Shown here: piece after piece, positions 43,389 to 52,100 of the stretch
Layout of the letters: every line of letters begins with the position of its first letter
Position numbering within the stretch: the first letter of the stretch is position 1
Source: Actinacidiphila alni
GTDB taxonomy: Bacteria; Actinomycetota; Actinomycetes; Streptomycetales; Streptomycetaceae
Length of the DNA: 64,000 nt
Direction of reading: 5' to 3'
NCBI RefSeq assembly: GCF_900112845.1
Contig: NZ_FONG01000013.1
Location: 1-64,000, forward strand
Position numbers and translations under genes: made by a program
The notes under the pieces: generated by a model
What the model was told of the DNA's origin: nothing
What the model saw: the letters and a program-made list of their open reading frames with translations, nothing else
The model's database searches: none

Positions 43389-45427
43389 CGGCCCTCTCCG
43401 CCGGGACGCACAGCGCGCCCACACAGTCCCCGGTGGCCACCGGGTCTCGGGCCGACACCGTCACCGTTGGAGACGGCGCCGGATCCGTCAACCGCGTCGG
43501 CGAGACCTACAGCGCCCGTACAACACCGGTCGACGGCATCGTCGGGGCGCTCCACGAGCTGGCGGAGCGGCCGTCCGCGGACGCGGGCCGCTCCGACGCC
43601 GTCATCGCACTGGCCGACCGGCTCGTCGGCCTGCGCGCGGACGCTGCGCTCGCCGACGTCGTGCCGGTACTGGCGTCGATCGCGAGCGTGGACGTCCCCG
43701 CGGCCCTGCACGCAATCGCCAGGCTGCGGCAGACGGAGCCGGAGCGGCCGTCGCCGCGATGGCCGGAACTGCCCCTGCTGCTCGACCGGTTGGGGGACGC
43801 GGCCGTCCTCACGGGCATCGCTCTGGCGGCCTCCCGGGAGGCCGCGGCGGACTTCGGCCGGGCCCGCGAGGCCATCACGCCCGAGGACGAGCCGCTGGCC
43901 CTGGAGGCACTCGGACGCCGGGAAAGCCACTACTGGGCGGCCGCCGGCACGCTGCTTCAGGCGGCGCAGCGGGTCGAGGGAGCCTACGGACATCCCGGCC
44001 GCCGCAGGGCCGCAAGCGCTTCGGTCGAGAGCGCGGCCGTCGTGGCGGCGACCATCGTCGACCACTCGCCTGCGATCGGTGCCCTGCCGCCGCGACCGGT
44101 CGCAGCCGCCCGCCTGCTCGCCGACCTGCGCCGGCTGCGTACTCCCACCCCGGTCGCAACAGCACAGCGCGTGCTCGGCGCGGAGATCGCGCACGCCCGG
44201 CCGAACGCCGATACGACGCGGCGCGCGCCCCGCCCGGTCGGCAACGTGCCCGTGGAGTACGGCTCGACCGCCTACGCCGACCTGCTGGGCGAGATCGCCG
44301 AACGGTCCCGGGGCCGGGAGGAACAGGCGGAGGGCTTCACCGATCTGGTGCAGCTGCTGCGCGGGTCCGGTCTCGGCGGCTTCCGTGTGCCGCGCGAGTA
44401 CGGCGGCTCGGGCGGCACTCTGCCCGAGCTGCTGGTGATCGTCGCCGACATCGCCGAGCGCAATCCCAACCTCGCGCATATCGTCCGCACCCACTTCGCG
44501 TTCGTCGAGGCACGGTTGCGCTCCACCCGCTCGGCCGAGCGCGAGCGCTGGCTCCGCGAGGCCGCCGCCGGAGTGCTCTTCGCGAACCTCGCGGGCGAGC
44601 TGACGGCCACCGTCGTCGGCGCCGGGGCCCGCCACAGCACCGAACTGGTCGACACCGCCGCGGGACCACGCCTGCGGGGACGGAAGTTCTACAGCACCGG
44701 CAGTCCCTACGTCGACCGGCTGGCCGTCTCCGCGAGCCACCGCGACGGCGCCGTGCTCGCCGTCGTCCCGGTCACCCGCGCCGGCGTCCACCGGGTCGGC
44801 GACTGGGACGGGTTCGGCCAGGTGCTCACCGGCTCCGGGACCACCGAGTTCACCGATGTCGAGGTGCGGCCGGACGAGATCATCGCGGGCGGGCCCGCGT
44901 CGGGGGAGGCGGTCAGGTACTTCGTGCTGGGCCAGATATACATCCTGGCCATCCAGACCGGCATTCTGCGGGCGGTCGTCACCGACGGCCGGGCCCTGCT
45001 CCATCGACGCACCCGCACCTTCTCGAACGCCGCGGCCACCTCGCCGGTCGACGATCCGCAACTGCACCGTGTGCTGGGCGGCCTCGCGGTGTGGGCCGAA
45101 GCGGCCGAGGCGCTGGTCCAGTCCGCCGCCAGGGCGCTGGACGACGCGACGGACGCACTTGTCTCCGGTGCGCACGACCCGTACCTGGCACGCGAATTCG
45201 CTCTGCGGACGGCGAAGGCCAAGGTCGTCCTGGACGACGTGGGACCGCGGGCCGCGAACGCGATCTTCGACCTTGGCGGCGCCTCGGCGACCCGGCGGCT
45301 GTACAACCTCGACCGCCACTGGCGGAATCTGCGCACCGTCTCCACCCACAATCCGGCCGCCACCAAGGCGCGCGTCCTCGGCGAGTACCTCGTCGATCCC
45401 GCCGTCGAGTTCCCGGCGCTGTGGTGA
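43385..45427 (+). CDS. Acyl-CoA-dehydrogenase-like monooxygenase (DszC/SfnB type) with about 275-residue N-terminal extension
   Basis: A 680-aa protein. Residues of about 280-680 match the flavin-dependent DszC/SfnB branch of the acyl-CoA dehydrogenase fold: VPREYGGSGGTLPELL, ERNPNLAHIVRTHFAF, LRGRKFYSTGSPYVD, GDWDGFGQVLTGSGTTEF and a C-terminal HWRNLRTVSTHNP. The N-terminal part is Ala-rich and helical (for example DAALADVVPVLASIASVDVPAALHA), without a family I can name. The homologue at 52097 (407 aa) lacks this extension. It overlaps the preceding monooxygenase by 4 bp. Likely role: S-oxygenation of an organosulfur substrate. Confidence 0.8.
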   Translation: MTALSAGTHSAPTQSPVATGSRADTVTVGDGAGSVNRVGETYSARTTPVDGIVGALHELAERPSADAGRSDAVIALADRLVGLRADAALADVVPVLASIASVDVPAALHAIARLRQTEPERPSPRWPELPLLLDRLGDAAVLTGIALAASREAAADFGRAREAITPEDEPLALEALGRRESHYWAAAGTLLQAAQRVEGAYGHPGRRRAASASVESAAVVAATIVDHSPAIGALPPRPVAAARLLADLRRLRTPTPVATAQRVLGAEIAHARPNADTTRRAPRPVGNVPVEYGSTAYADLLGEIAERSRGREEQAEGFTDLVQLLRGSGLGGFRVPREYGGSGGTLPELLVIVADIAERNPNLAHIVRTHFAFVEARLRSTRSAERERWLREAAAGVLFANLAGELTATVVGAGARHSTELVDTAAGPRLRGRKFYSTGSPYVDRLAVSASHRDGAVLAVVPVTRAGVHRVGDWDGFGQVLTGSGTTEFTDVEVRPDEIIAGGPASGEAVRYFVLGQIYILAIQTGILRAVVTDGRALLHRRTRTFSNAAATSPVDDPQLHRVLGGLAVWAEAAEALVQSAARALDDATDALVSGAHDPYLAREFALRTAKAKVVLDDVGPRAANAIFDLGGASATRRLYNLDRHWRNLRTVSTHNPAATKARVLGEYLVDPAVEFPALW

Positions 45428-45491
45428 TCGCTGCCTTCCCGGCACACCTCCGCCCAGCACTCGTGAAGCCCACGACAGATCAGGAAACGGC

Positions 45492-46535
45492 ATGACCCAC
45501 CGACAGCTCGGCACCACCGGCGTCCGCGTCAGTCCTCTGACACTCGGCGCCCTCAACTTCGGCAAGAAGACGCCCCAGCAGTACGAGGACAGCAAGGCCG
45601 TGCTGCACGCCGCCCTCGACGCCGGCATCAACATCATCGACACCTCTGACTCCTACCACGCGGGCGAGTCCGAGGAAGTCGTCGGCGAAGTGCTCCGGGA
45701 GCGGGGCCGCGACGACATCGTCGTGGCGACCAAGTTCAACCGGCCCAACGGCGACGACCCCAACCGCCGCGGCAACTCGCGCCGCTGGATCTTCCACGCC
45801 GTGGACGCCAGCCTCAAGCGCCTGGGCACCGACTGGATCGACCTCTACCAGGCCCACCGCCCCGATCCCGACACCGACATCGCCGAGACCGTCGACGCGC
45901 TCACCGACCTGGTGCGTGCCGGAAAGATCCGCTACTTCGGCACCTCCACCTTCCAGGCCCACGAACTGGTCGAGGCCCAGTGGGCCGCCGCGGACCGGCG
46001 CCTGAACCGGCCTGTGACGGAGCAGCCGCCGTACTCGATCCTGGTGCGCGGCATCGAGCGTGCGGTGCTGCCTGTCGCGCGCGAGCACCGCATCGCCGTC
46101 CTGCCGTGGAGCCCGCTCGCCGCCGGCTGGCTCTCGGGGAAGTACCCCGACGCCGGAGGCCCCGAGTGGTCCCGGCGGCTCGCCCGCCAGCCGCACCGCG
46201 CCGACCCCTCGAACGCGGCCAACCAGGACAAGGCCGCCGCGGTACGGGAGCTCACCCGGCTCGCCGACGAGGCCGGCCTGTCGCTGATCCACCTCTCGAT
46301 CGCCTTCGTGCTCCAGCACCCGGCGATCACCAGCGCCATCATCGGCCCGCGCACCGTCGATCACCTCAAGTCCGCCCTCGACGCGCCGCAGGCCGTGCTC
46401 ACCACCGACGTGCTCGACCGGATCGACGCGATCGTGCCGCCCGGCACCACGGTCAACCCGACCGACGACGGGCATGTGCCGCCGTCGCTGACCGATCCCG
46501 CGCTGCGCCGTCGCGCCGTCCCGTCCTCCGGCTGA
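45492..46535 (+). CDS. Aldo/keto reductase
   Basis: A 347-aa NADPH-dependent reductase of the AKR superfamily. The catalytic tetrad is visible: Asp and Tyr in IIDTSDSYHAGESE, Lys in IVVATKFN and His in DLYQAHRPD. The C-terminal cofactor region is SAIIGPRTVDHLKSAL. It resembles the YajO/Tas-type group that often stands beside flavin monooxygenases. It probably reduces an aldehyde or ketone left after C-S cleavage (inference). Confidence 0.87.
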   Translation: MTHRQLGTTGVRVSPLTLGALNFGKKTPQQYEDSKAVLHAALDAGINIIDTSDSYHAGESEEVVGEVLRERGRDDIVVATKFNRPNGDDPNRRGNSRRWIFHAVDASLKRLGTDWIDLYQAHRPDPDTDIAETVDALTDLVRAGKIRYFGTSTFQAHELVEAQWAAADRRLNRPVTEQPPYSILVRGIERAVLPVAREHRIAVLPWSPLAAGWLSGKYPDAGGPEWSRRLARQPHRADPSNAANQDKAAAVRELTRLADEAGLSLIHLSIAFVLQHPAITSAIIGPRTVDHLKSALDAPQAVLTTDVLDRIDAIVPPGTTVNPTDDGHVPPSLTDPALRRRAVPSSG

Positions 46536-46557
46536 CCCCGACACGCGTCCCGGTCGC

Positions 46558-46599
46558 CTCTCCGCACAGTCCCTCTCCGCACAGTCCCTCTCCGCACAG
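46558..46599 (+). repeat. 15-bp tandem repeat between reductase and binding-protein genes
   Basis: The unit CTCTCCGCACAGTCC occurs twice in full and once in part just before the ribosome site of the next gene. Its role is unknown; it may be simple slippage. Confidence 0.7.
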
Positions 46600-46616
46600 G
46601 CCAAGGAGCACCACCC

Positions 46617-48191
46617 GTGTCACGTCCCCGTTCCCCGTTCCGCCGCCGGGTTCTCCGCCGCCGGACCGCCGTTGTCCTGATCGCACCGGCCCTCGCCGTG
46701 AGCATGGCCGCCTGCGGCGGCTCCAGCACCACCGGCGCGACCGGTGGCAAGCAGCGCACCGTCGTCATCGCCGTGCCCGCCGACGTCACCAGCCTCGACC
46801 CCGGTCTTGCCTCGGGAAGCAAGAACAGCCTGACCCTGGTCCGGGAGTTCTACTCCTCACTGACCCAGTTCGACCGCACCGGGAAACTCGTCGGTGACCT
46901 CGCCACCTCCTGGAGACAGGACGGGCCCGACGCCTGGACGTTCACGCTGCGCCCCGGCGCGAAGTTCCAGGACGGCGAGGCGCTCGACGCCAGCACCGTC
47001 GCCTGGAATTTCGAGCGGGCCAAGAAGGACGCGAAGCTCACCGCCGCCCAGCGCATCGTCTCCGCGGTCACCGAAGTCAAGGTCGTCTCGCCCACCGAGA
47101 TCACCTTCACCACCGGCAAGCAGACCTACCTCAACTTCCCCGGGCTGGTGAGCGGTTGGCTGTTCCTGCCGGAGAAGTGGACAGCGGCCCACAATCCCAA
47201 CACCGAGGTCGACGCCTCCGGCCCCTACCGGCTGACCTCGTTCAAACCCAATGGATCGGTCGGGCTCACCGCCAACACCGTCTACTACGGCACCAAGCCG
47301 GCTCTGAAGAGCGTCCGCTACCAGGTCTTCAGCGACCAGTCGTCGCTGATCTCCGGACTGCTCGGCGGTTCCATCGACGTCGTGCCCGGCCTCGACCCCA
47401 GCCAGCTCGAACAGATCAGGGCCACCGGCAAATACACCGTCGGCGGAGTACCCGGCCTGCGGATCCACTACCTGTCGATCAACACCAGCAAGAAGCCGTG
47501 GGACGACGTCCGCGTGCGGGAGGCCGCGACCATCGCGATCGACCGCGCCACCATCACCAAGACAGTGCTCAAGGGCTACACGGTCCCCGCCAACCGGCAG
47601 CTGTTCTCGCCGACGTACAACGGCTACCAGAAGGACCTGACGCCCTGGCCGTACGACCCGCAGAAGGCCGAGCAACTGCTGAAGGACGCGGGCGCGGTCG
47701 GCACCAAGGTGCAGATCTCCCTGGCCGCCTACCAGTACGCGGGCAGCCAGCGCACCTCCGAGGTGATCGCCGACGAGCTGAACGCCGTCGGGTTCGACGC
47801 CAAGGTCGAGGTGCTGCCGATCGCCCAGTGGAGCGACAAGAAGGCGACCGACGCGACCGCGGCGGCCCTGACGTACAACGGCGAGGCGTCACCGTCGAAC
47901 TCCAGTGCCGAAGTTCTCACCCACTACGAGTCCTCGGTCATCTTCCCGACCTCCAACCTGCGCGGCCCGCAGGACAAGACCCTGGACGACGACATCGTCA
48001 AGGCGTGGACCGCCTCGACGCTCGACGAGCGGGCGACATACGTCAAGGCGGCGACCGACCGGATCACCAGCACCTTCCGGGCCATCGACCTGTGGCAGCA
48101 GCCCCAGACCTTCGCCGCGGCCAAGGACCTCTCCTACACCCCGCGCGCCGACGACCTCGACCTCGCCTACGAGATCGGCTGGGCCAAGTAG
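46617..48191 (+). CDS. ABC transporter substrate-binding lipoprotein (DppA/OppA family)
   Basis: A 524-aa cluster-C binding protein. An Arg-rich N-terminus (RRRVLRRR) and hydrophobic core lead to Cys33 in SMAACGGSS, a plausible lipobox. Family marks are VTSLDPGLASGSKNSL, WTFTLRPGAKFQDGEALDA, DASGPYRLTSF and VREAATIAIDRATI. GTG 46617 has AAGGAG eight bases upstream. It is the external receptor for the Dpp-like permeases and fused ATPase 5-8 kb upstream in the same operon. Confidence 0.88.
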   Translation: MSRPRSPFRRRVLRRRTAVVLIAPALAVSMAACGGSSTTGATGGKQRTVVIAVPADVTSLDPGLASGSKNSLTLVREFYSSLTQFDRTGKLVGDLATSWRQDGPDAWTFTLRPGAKFQDGEALDASTVAWNFERAKKDAKLTAAQRIVSAVTEVKVVSPTEITFTTGKQTYLNFPGLVSGWLFLPEKWTAAHNPNTEVDASGPYRLTSFKPNGSVGLTANTVYYGTKPALKSVRYQVFSDQSSLISGLLGGSIDVVPGLDPSQLEQIRATGKYTVGGVPGLRIHYLSINTSKKPWDDVRVREAATIAIDRATITKTVLKGYTVPANRQLFSPTYNGYQKDLTPWPYDPQKAEQLLKDAGAVGTKVQISLAAYQYAGSQRTSEVIADELNAVGFDAKVEVLPIAQWSDKKATDATAAALTYNGEASPSNSSAEVLTHYESSVIFPTSNLRGPQDKTLDDDIVKAWTASTLDERATYVKAATDRITSTFRAIDLWQQPQTFAAAKDLSYTPRADDLDLAYEIGWAK

Positions 48192-48266
48192 CCGACCCCG
48201 TACGGCCGTTCACCGACCTGGCCCAGGACCTCCTGGGCCACCACCCGACCTTTTCCGGAGCCCCCG

Positions 48267-48941
48267 ATGCGACTGCTCGAACTCACTCCTCTCCTGCGCG
48301 GCCCCCAGCCGGGCGGCGCGATCATCGACACCAGGCCGTGGAATTCCGCGGACGCCGTCCGCTCCGCCGCCGCCGAGCGCGGCCACCGGCTGACCCGGCT
48401 GGAGCCGGGCCCGGCAGCGGCCGGGCCCGTCACCGATGCGCTGGCCGGCGCCGACGGCGTGGTCATCGCGCCGCAGTCGACACCGCAGCCGGACACTGCG
48501 ACCGCCGGCCGCGACCTGGCCGCGGCCCTGCTGCCGCTGATACAGGCCGCGGCTCCGACCGCGCACATCGTGCTGGTCAGCCACTTCCTGGTCGGCCACG
48601 GCCGCAACCACCCCAACGGCAAGCCCGGCACCTGGGCGCTGCGCGACTTCGAGCACGCACTGCGCGCCGGGGCCTCCGGCTGGACGATCCTGCGTCCCAC
48701 CTGGCTCTCGCAGGATCCGCCCGGGTCGTACGCGGTACGCCTCAGTCAGGACCCGCTCGCCGACGGGCTCGTCACCTCCAGCGACATCGCGGCTGTGGTA
48801 CTCACCGCCCTCGAATCGCCGCATACCGCGCGCGGGCTGACCGCCGCGATCCACAACGTCCCGGTGACGCAGCCGGTCGCGGACACCGGCGGGTTCTTCG
48901 CCGGCCTGCTGCCCGACGCCGAGTTCGCGGGGGCCCGATGA
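48267..48941 (+). CDS. NAD(P)H-binding/NmrA-like Rossmann protein
   Basis: A 224-aa protein similar to the NAD(P)H-binding atypical short-chain group: AAPTAHIVLVSHFLVGHG, the mid segment FEHALRAGASGWTILRPTWLS, and LVTSSDIAAVVLTALESP. The N-terminal glycine-rich nucleotide motif is eroded (IIDTRPWNSAD), so cofactor binding is doubtful. It overlaps the next gene by 4 bp. Its role in the island is unknown, possibly redox sensing or an auxiliary reductase. Confidence 0.6.
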   Translation: MRLLELTPLLRGPQPGGAIIDTRPWNSADAVRSAAAERGHRLTRLEPGPAAAGPVTDALAGADGVVIAPQSTPQPDTATAGRDLAAALLPLIQAAAPTAHIVLVSHFLVGHGRNHPNGKPGTWALRDFEHALRAGASGWTILRPTWLSQDPPGSYAVRLSQDPLADGLVTSSDIAAVVLTALESPHTARGLTAAIHNVPVTQPVADTGGFFAGLLPDAEFAGAR

Positions 48942-50017
48942 CCACCGCGCCGGCGCTCACCGACTCCCAGCACGCCTGGGAGTCCACCTTCCGGCACGAC
49001 GACCTCGGACGGCCGCTGCCGCCGAAATTCCACCGGCTGCTGTTCGTGAACGCCACCGCCACCCCCGGTGCGGCCGGCGCGGCACGGCTGGAGGCCGTGC
49101 TCCGCCGGATCGACCGGCGCCACCCATGGGGGCCCGAGGGACTGCTCTTCCTCGTCGGCTGGTCGCCGGGCTGGTTCGAGCGGCACACCGACCGGACTCC
49201 GCCGGTCAACCGCGCCGTGAAGATGGCACGTTGGGAGGACCCGGCCATCGACGACTTCGACGGCTTCCTCCATCTCGCCGGCGACCGCGAGGAGATCGTC
49301 GAGGAGATCGCGGCGGGACTGTTCTCGGACTCCGACCTCGACGTGCGGGAGCACCTCCAACTGGCCGAGACCCGGACCGGCTTCGTGGGGGAGGGGCTGC
49401 CGCGCGAGCGGCTCGCCGAACTCGACATTCCCGAACAGTCCCCGCTGCTGCTCGGCTTCCGCTCGGTACTCAGGGGCAGCCAGGCCCCCGAGCCGAACAT
49501 CACCATCGCCGAAGGCCCCTACACCGGCGGTACCACCGCCCACGTCAGCAGGATCGAGCTGAACGTCGCCCAGTGGCACACCCGCCCGCGCGACGAGCAG
49601 AGCGCGCTGCTGTACGCGCCGACGGTCCGCGCCGCCGAGGCCGACGCCTTCCACGACGACGCCCGCAGCGACTACGACCGCGCCGACCAGACCCTCGCCG
49701 AGCACGGCGTCATCGGCCACGCGCAGGCGGCGGCCCGCGCCCGCGTCGGCGACGTACCGCTGATCAACCGCCGGGACTTCGCGACGCTCGACGGCGGCGT
49801 CCCCGGCACGCACTTCGTGTCCCTGCAAAGGGAGTTGCGGGACTTCAACAACACCCGGGCGATCATGAACGGCGCCGACGCCGCCGCCAGGAACGCCCGC
49901 GTCGGAGTCCGCCACCGCAACGGCATCAATGCCTTCATGAATGTCACCCGCAGGGCCACCTACATCGTGCCGCCCAGGCCACTGCGCTCCTTCCCCTTCG
50001 TGAGAGGTGCCCGATGA
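48938..50017 (+). CDS. DyP-type peroxidase-like protein lacking the GxxDG aspartate
   Basis: A 359-aa protein whose order of motifs follows DyP heme peroxidases. It has GLLFLVGWSPGWF, FDGFLHLAGD, LLLGFRSVLRG where DyPs have the GFKDGT loop, GPYTGGTTAHVSRIELN, a possible proximal His261 in GHAQAAAR, and THFVSLQRELRDFNN. The catalytic Asp of GxxDG is replaced (GFRSV at 173-177), so classical peroxidase activity is doubtful. No signal peptide is visible. It is coupled by 4-bp overlaps to both neighbours. The alignment is by eye. Confidence 0.5.
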   Translation: MTTAPALTDSQHAWESTFRHDDLGRPLPPKFHRLLFVNATATPGAAGAARLEAVLRRIDRRHPWGPEGLLFLVGWSPGWFERHTDRTPPVNRAVKMARWEDPAIDDFDGFLHLAGDREEIVEEIAAGLFSDSDLDVREHLQLAETRTGFVGEGLPRERLAELDIPEQSPLLLGFRSVLRGSQAPEPNITIAEGPYTGGTTAHVSRIELNVAQWHTRPRDEQSALLYAPTVRAAEADAFHDDARSDYDRADQTLAEHGVIGHAQAAARARVGDVPLINRRDFATLDGGVPGTHFVSLQRELRDFNNTRAIMNGADAAARNARVGVRHRNGINAFMNVTRRATYIVPPRPLRSFPFVRGAR

Positions 50018-50733
50018 CCGCCACCGTGCCGACCGGTGTGCACTCCGTACCCACCGGACCCGGTCGCGCCGATCCCGCACGGGGCGACGCCGTGTTCGCC
50101 GATCCCACGCTGCAGTCGGTGGCCGAGATCCTGGCGCCCGGCGCGGTCCCGGCACTCGACAGCGGGACCGCACTCCTGCGGGAGGCGCTCGACATCCTCC
50201 AACAGGCCAGGATCACCTCGCTCGTGGTCGACGCGGCACGCGGGTCCGCGGTGCGCGGCCTCGAACCCGATGCGGTGGCCGACGCGCTCTCGGCCCTCCA
50301 TCCCGAACTCGGGCGGCTGATCGGTGAGCACTTCGCCGTGTCCCGTCTCGCCCTCGACACGCCCGGCCGGACCGTGCACGCCGACGTCCGCCGGCTGGCC
50401 GGGGACGTGGGCCGCGGCCTGCTGGTCGGCGCTGCCCCGGCCGCACGGCTCGACTGGAGGGAGCCCGAGGGGAACGGCGACCTGCTGGCCACCGGCACGA
50501 TCGGGCCGCGCCCCGCCCCCGGAGCCGTCGACGTGATCCTCGTCCCGCTGCCCGCCACGGACCCGGTGCGCCCGGTGGCCGCCGTGCCGACCTACCGGCA
50601 CGGCATCTCCACCGACGACAGCGGCCTCGTACGGTTCGACGGCGTCACCGTCCTGCGCGAGGAAGTGCTCGGCCTCGACCACGACGAGGTCGCACGCGCG
50701 GTCGCGCCCTGGCACGACGGCGGCGGACGGTGA
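50014..50733 (+). CDS. Half-length acyl-CoA-dehydrogenase-like protein
   Basis: A 239-aa protein. ALHPELGRLIGEHFAVSRLAL, GRGLLVGAAPAARLDW, VDVILVPLPATDPVRPVAAV and DDSGLVRFDGVTVLREEVLG follow the N-terminal and beta-barrel domains of the DszC/SfnB-type proteins encoded on both sides. The C-terminal four-helix domain is missing. The frame is open and coupled to its neighbours by 4-bp overlaps, which argues for a maintained short protein rather than a broken gene. It may be a partner or regulatory subunit of one of the full-length enzymes (speculative). Confidence 0.55.
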   Translation: MTATVPTGVHSVPTGPGRADPARGDAVFADPTLQSVAEILAPGAVPALDSGTALLREALDILQQARITSLVVDAARGSAVRGLEPDAVADALSALHPELGRLIGEHFAVSRLALDTPGRTVHADVRRLAGDVGRGLLVGAAPAARLDWREPEGNGDLLATGTIGPRPAPGAVDVILVPLPATDPVRPVAAVPTYRHGISTDDSGLVRFDGVTVLREEVLGLDHDEVARAVAPWHDGGGR

Positions 50734-52100
50734 GCGCGACCAGCAGGGGGACCCGCGGCACCCGCGGTCTGCACCTGAACGCCTTCCTGCAGTTCGTCGG
50801 GCACCATGAGGCGGCCTGGCGGGTCGGCCGCGCCGGGCCGCACGCGGGCTGGGACGTCGCGCACTACCGGCACCTCGCCCGCGTCGCCGAGCGCGGGCGG
50901 ATGGACGCGGTCTTCTTCGGCGACAGCCCGGCGGCCTACGGCTCGGACCACTCCGAGCTGGCCCACCGCCCGCTGGCCAGGCTCGATCCGACGGTTCTGC
51001 TCTCCGACCTCGGGGCGAGCACGTCGAACATCGGCCTCATCGCGACGGCGTCGACGACGTACACCGAGCCGTACGAACTGGCGCGCAGACTGGCCAGTCT
51101 CGACCATGTGACCGGCGGCCGGTCGGGCTGGAACATCGTCACGACCTCATCCGCCCACGCCGCCCGGAACTTCGGGCTCGACGGCCATCCGGACCATGCG
51201 ACGCGCTACGAGCGTGCGGCGGAGTTCCTGGAGGTCGCTCTCGCCCTGTGGGGGAGCTGGCCGGTCGACGCGGTCCTCGCCGACCGGGTTCGCGGCCGTT
51301 TCGCGGACGCGGACCGGATCCGTGCCATCGACCACGTCGGCGCGCGCTTCCGCGTCGCCGGACCGCTCAATGTGCCCCGGCCGCCGCAGGGACACCCCGT
51401 CCTCGTACAGGCCGGTTCCTCGGCCGACGGGATCGCCTTCGCCGGTCGGTACGCGGAAGCCGTCTTCACCGCCCGGCTCAATGCCGAGGGCGCCGAGGCG
51501 TTCGCGGACCGGCTGCGCGCCGAAGTCGCCGCCGCCGGGCGGGATCCGCGCGGTGTCCTGATCCTGCCGGGCCTGGTGCCGGTCCTCGGCGGTACGGAGG
51601 CCGAGGCACGTGCCGCCAAACGGCGGCTCGACGAAGCGGTGGTGCCCGGCTCCATCCTCCCGGCGGTCTCCCGGCTGCTCGGCATCCCGCTCACCGAGGC
51701 CGACCTCGACCGGACCCTGCTCCCCGGCGACCTGCCCGACGGCGCCGGCGAGCGGGGCAGCCGCTCGGCGCTCGTCCAGGAGCTTCTCGGCGGAGCGCGG
51801 TTCACGGTCGGGGAACTCGTCGTCCGTTACGCGGCGGGCCGGGCGCACCTGGAAGTGACCGGCACCCCCGAGCAGGTCGCCGATGTCATCGAGGACTGGT
51901 ACCTGCGGGGCGCGGCGGACGGCTTCAACATCATGCCGCCGGTCTTCCCCGAAGGACTCGAGGACTTCGTCGACCACGTCATACCGATCCTGCGCCGCCG
52001 CGGACTCTTCCGCACCGACTACGAGGGAACGACCTTGCGCGATCACTACGGGCTCCCGGTACCCGAGCCCCACGACACCAGTCGGAAGGCGCCGCGATGA
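50730..52100 (+). CDS. FMN-dependent monooxygenase, NtaA/SnaA/DszA family (second copy)
   Basis: A 456-aa LLM-type flavin monooxygenase. Marks are LHLNAFLQFVGHHEAAWR, VFFGDSPAAYG, ASTTYTEPYELARRL, TGGRSGWNIVTT, HPVLVQAGSSADGIAFAGRYAEAVF, and the C-terminal GLFRTDYEGTTLRDHYGLP. It is a clear paralogue of the protein at 42072, with the same family ending. GTG 50730 overlaps the upstream stop by 4 bp. Paired with the DszC-like gene at 52097 it repeats the arrangement of the first pair. Confidence 0.88.
   Translation: MSATSRGTRGTRGLHLNAFLQFVGHHEAAWRVGRAGPHAGWDVAHYRHLARVAERGRMDAVFFGDSPAAYGSDHSELAHRPLARLDPTVLLSDLGASTSNIGLIATASTTYTEPYELARRLASLDHVTGGRSGWNIVTTSSAHAARNFGLDGHPDHATRYERAAEFLEVALALWGSWPVDAVLADRVRGRFADADRIRAIDHVGARFRVAGPLNVPRPPQGHPVLVQAGSSADGIAFAGRYAEAVFTARLNAEGAEAFADRLRAEVAAAGRDPRGVLILPGLVPVLGGTEAEARAAKRRLDEAVVPGSILPAVSRLLGIPLTEADLDRTLLPGDLPDGAGERGSRSALVQELLGGARFTVGELVVRYAAGRAHLEVTGTPEQVADVIEDWYLRGAADGFNIMPPVFPEGLEDFVDHVIPILRRRGLFRTDYEGTTLRDHYGLPVPEPHDTSRKAPR

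Noticed and set aside
38929..45643. Long minus-strand frames opposite the permease, ATPase and monooxygenase genes
   Set aside because: The plus-strand proteins carry all catalytic motifs; the antisense products have no recognisable features.
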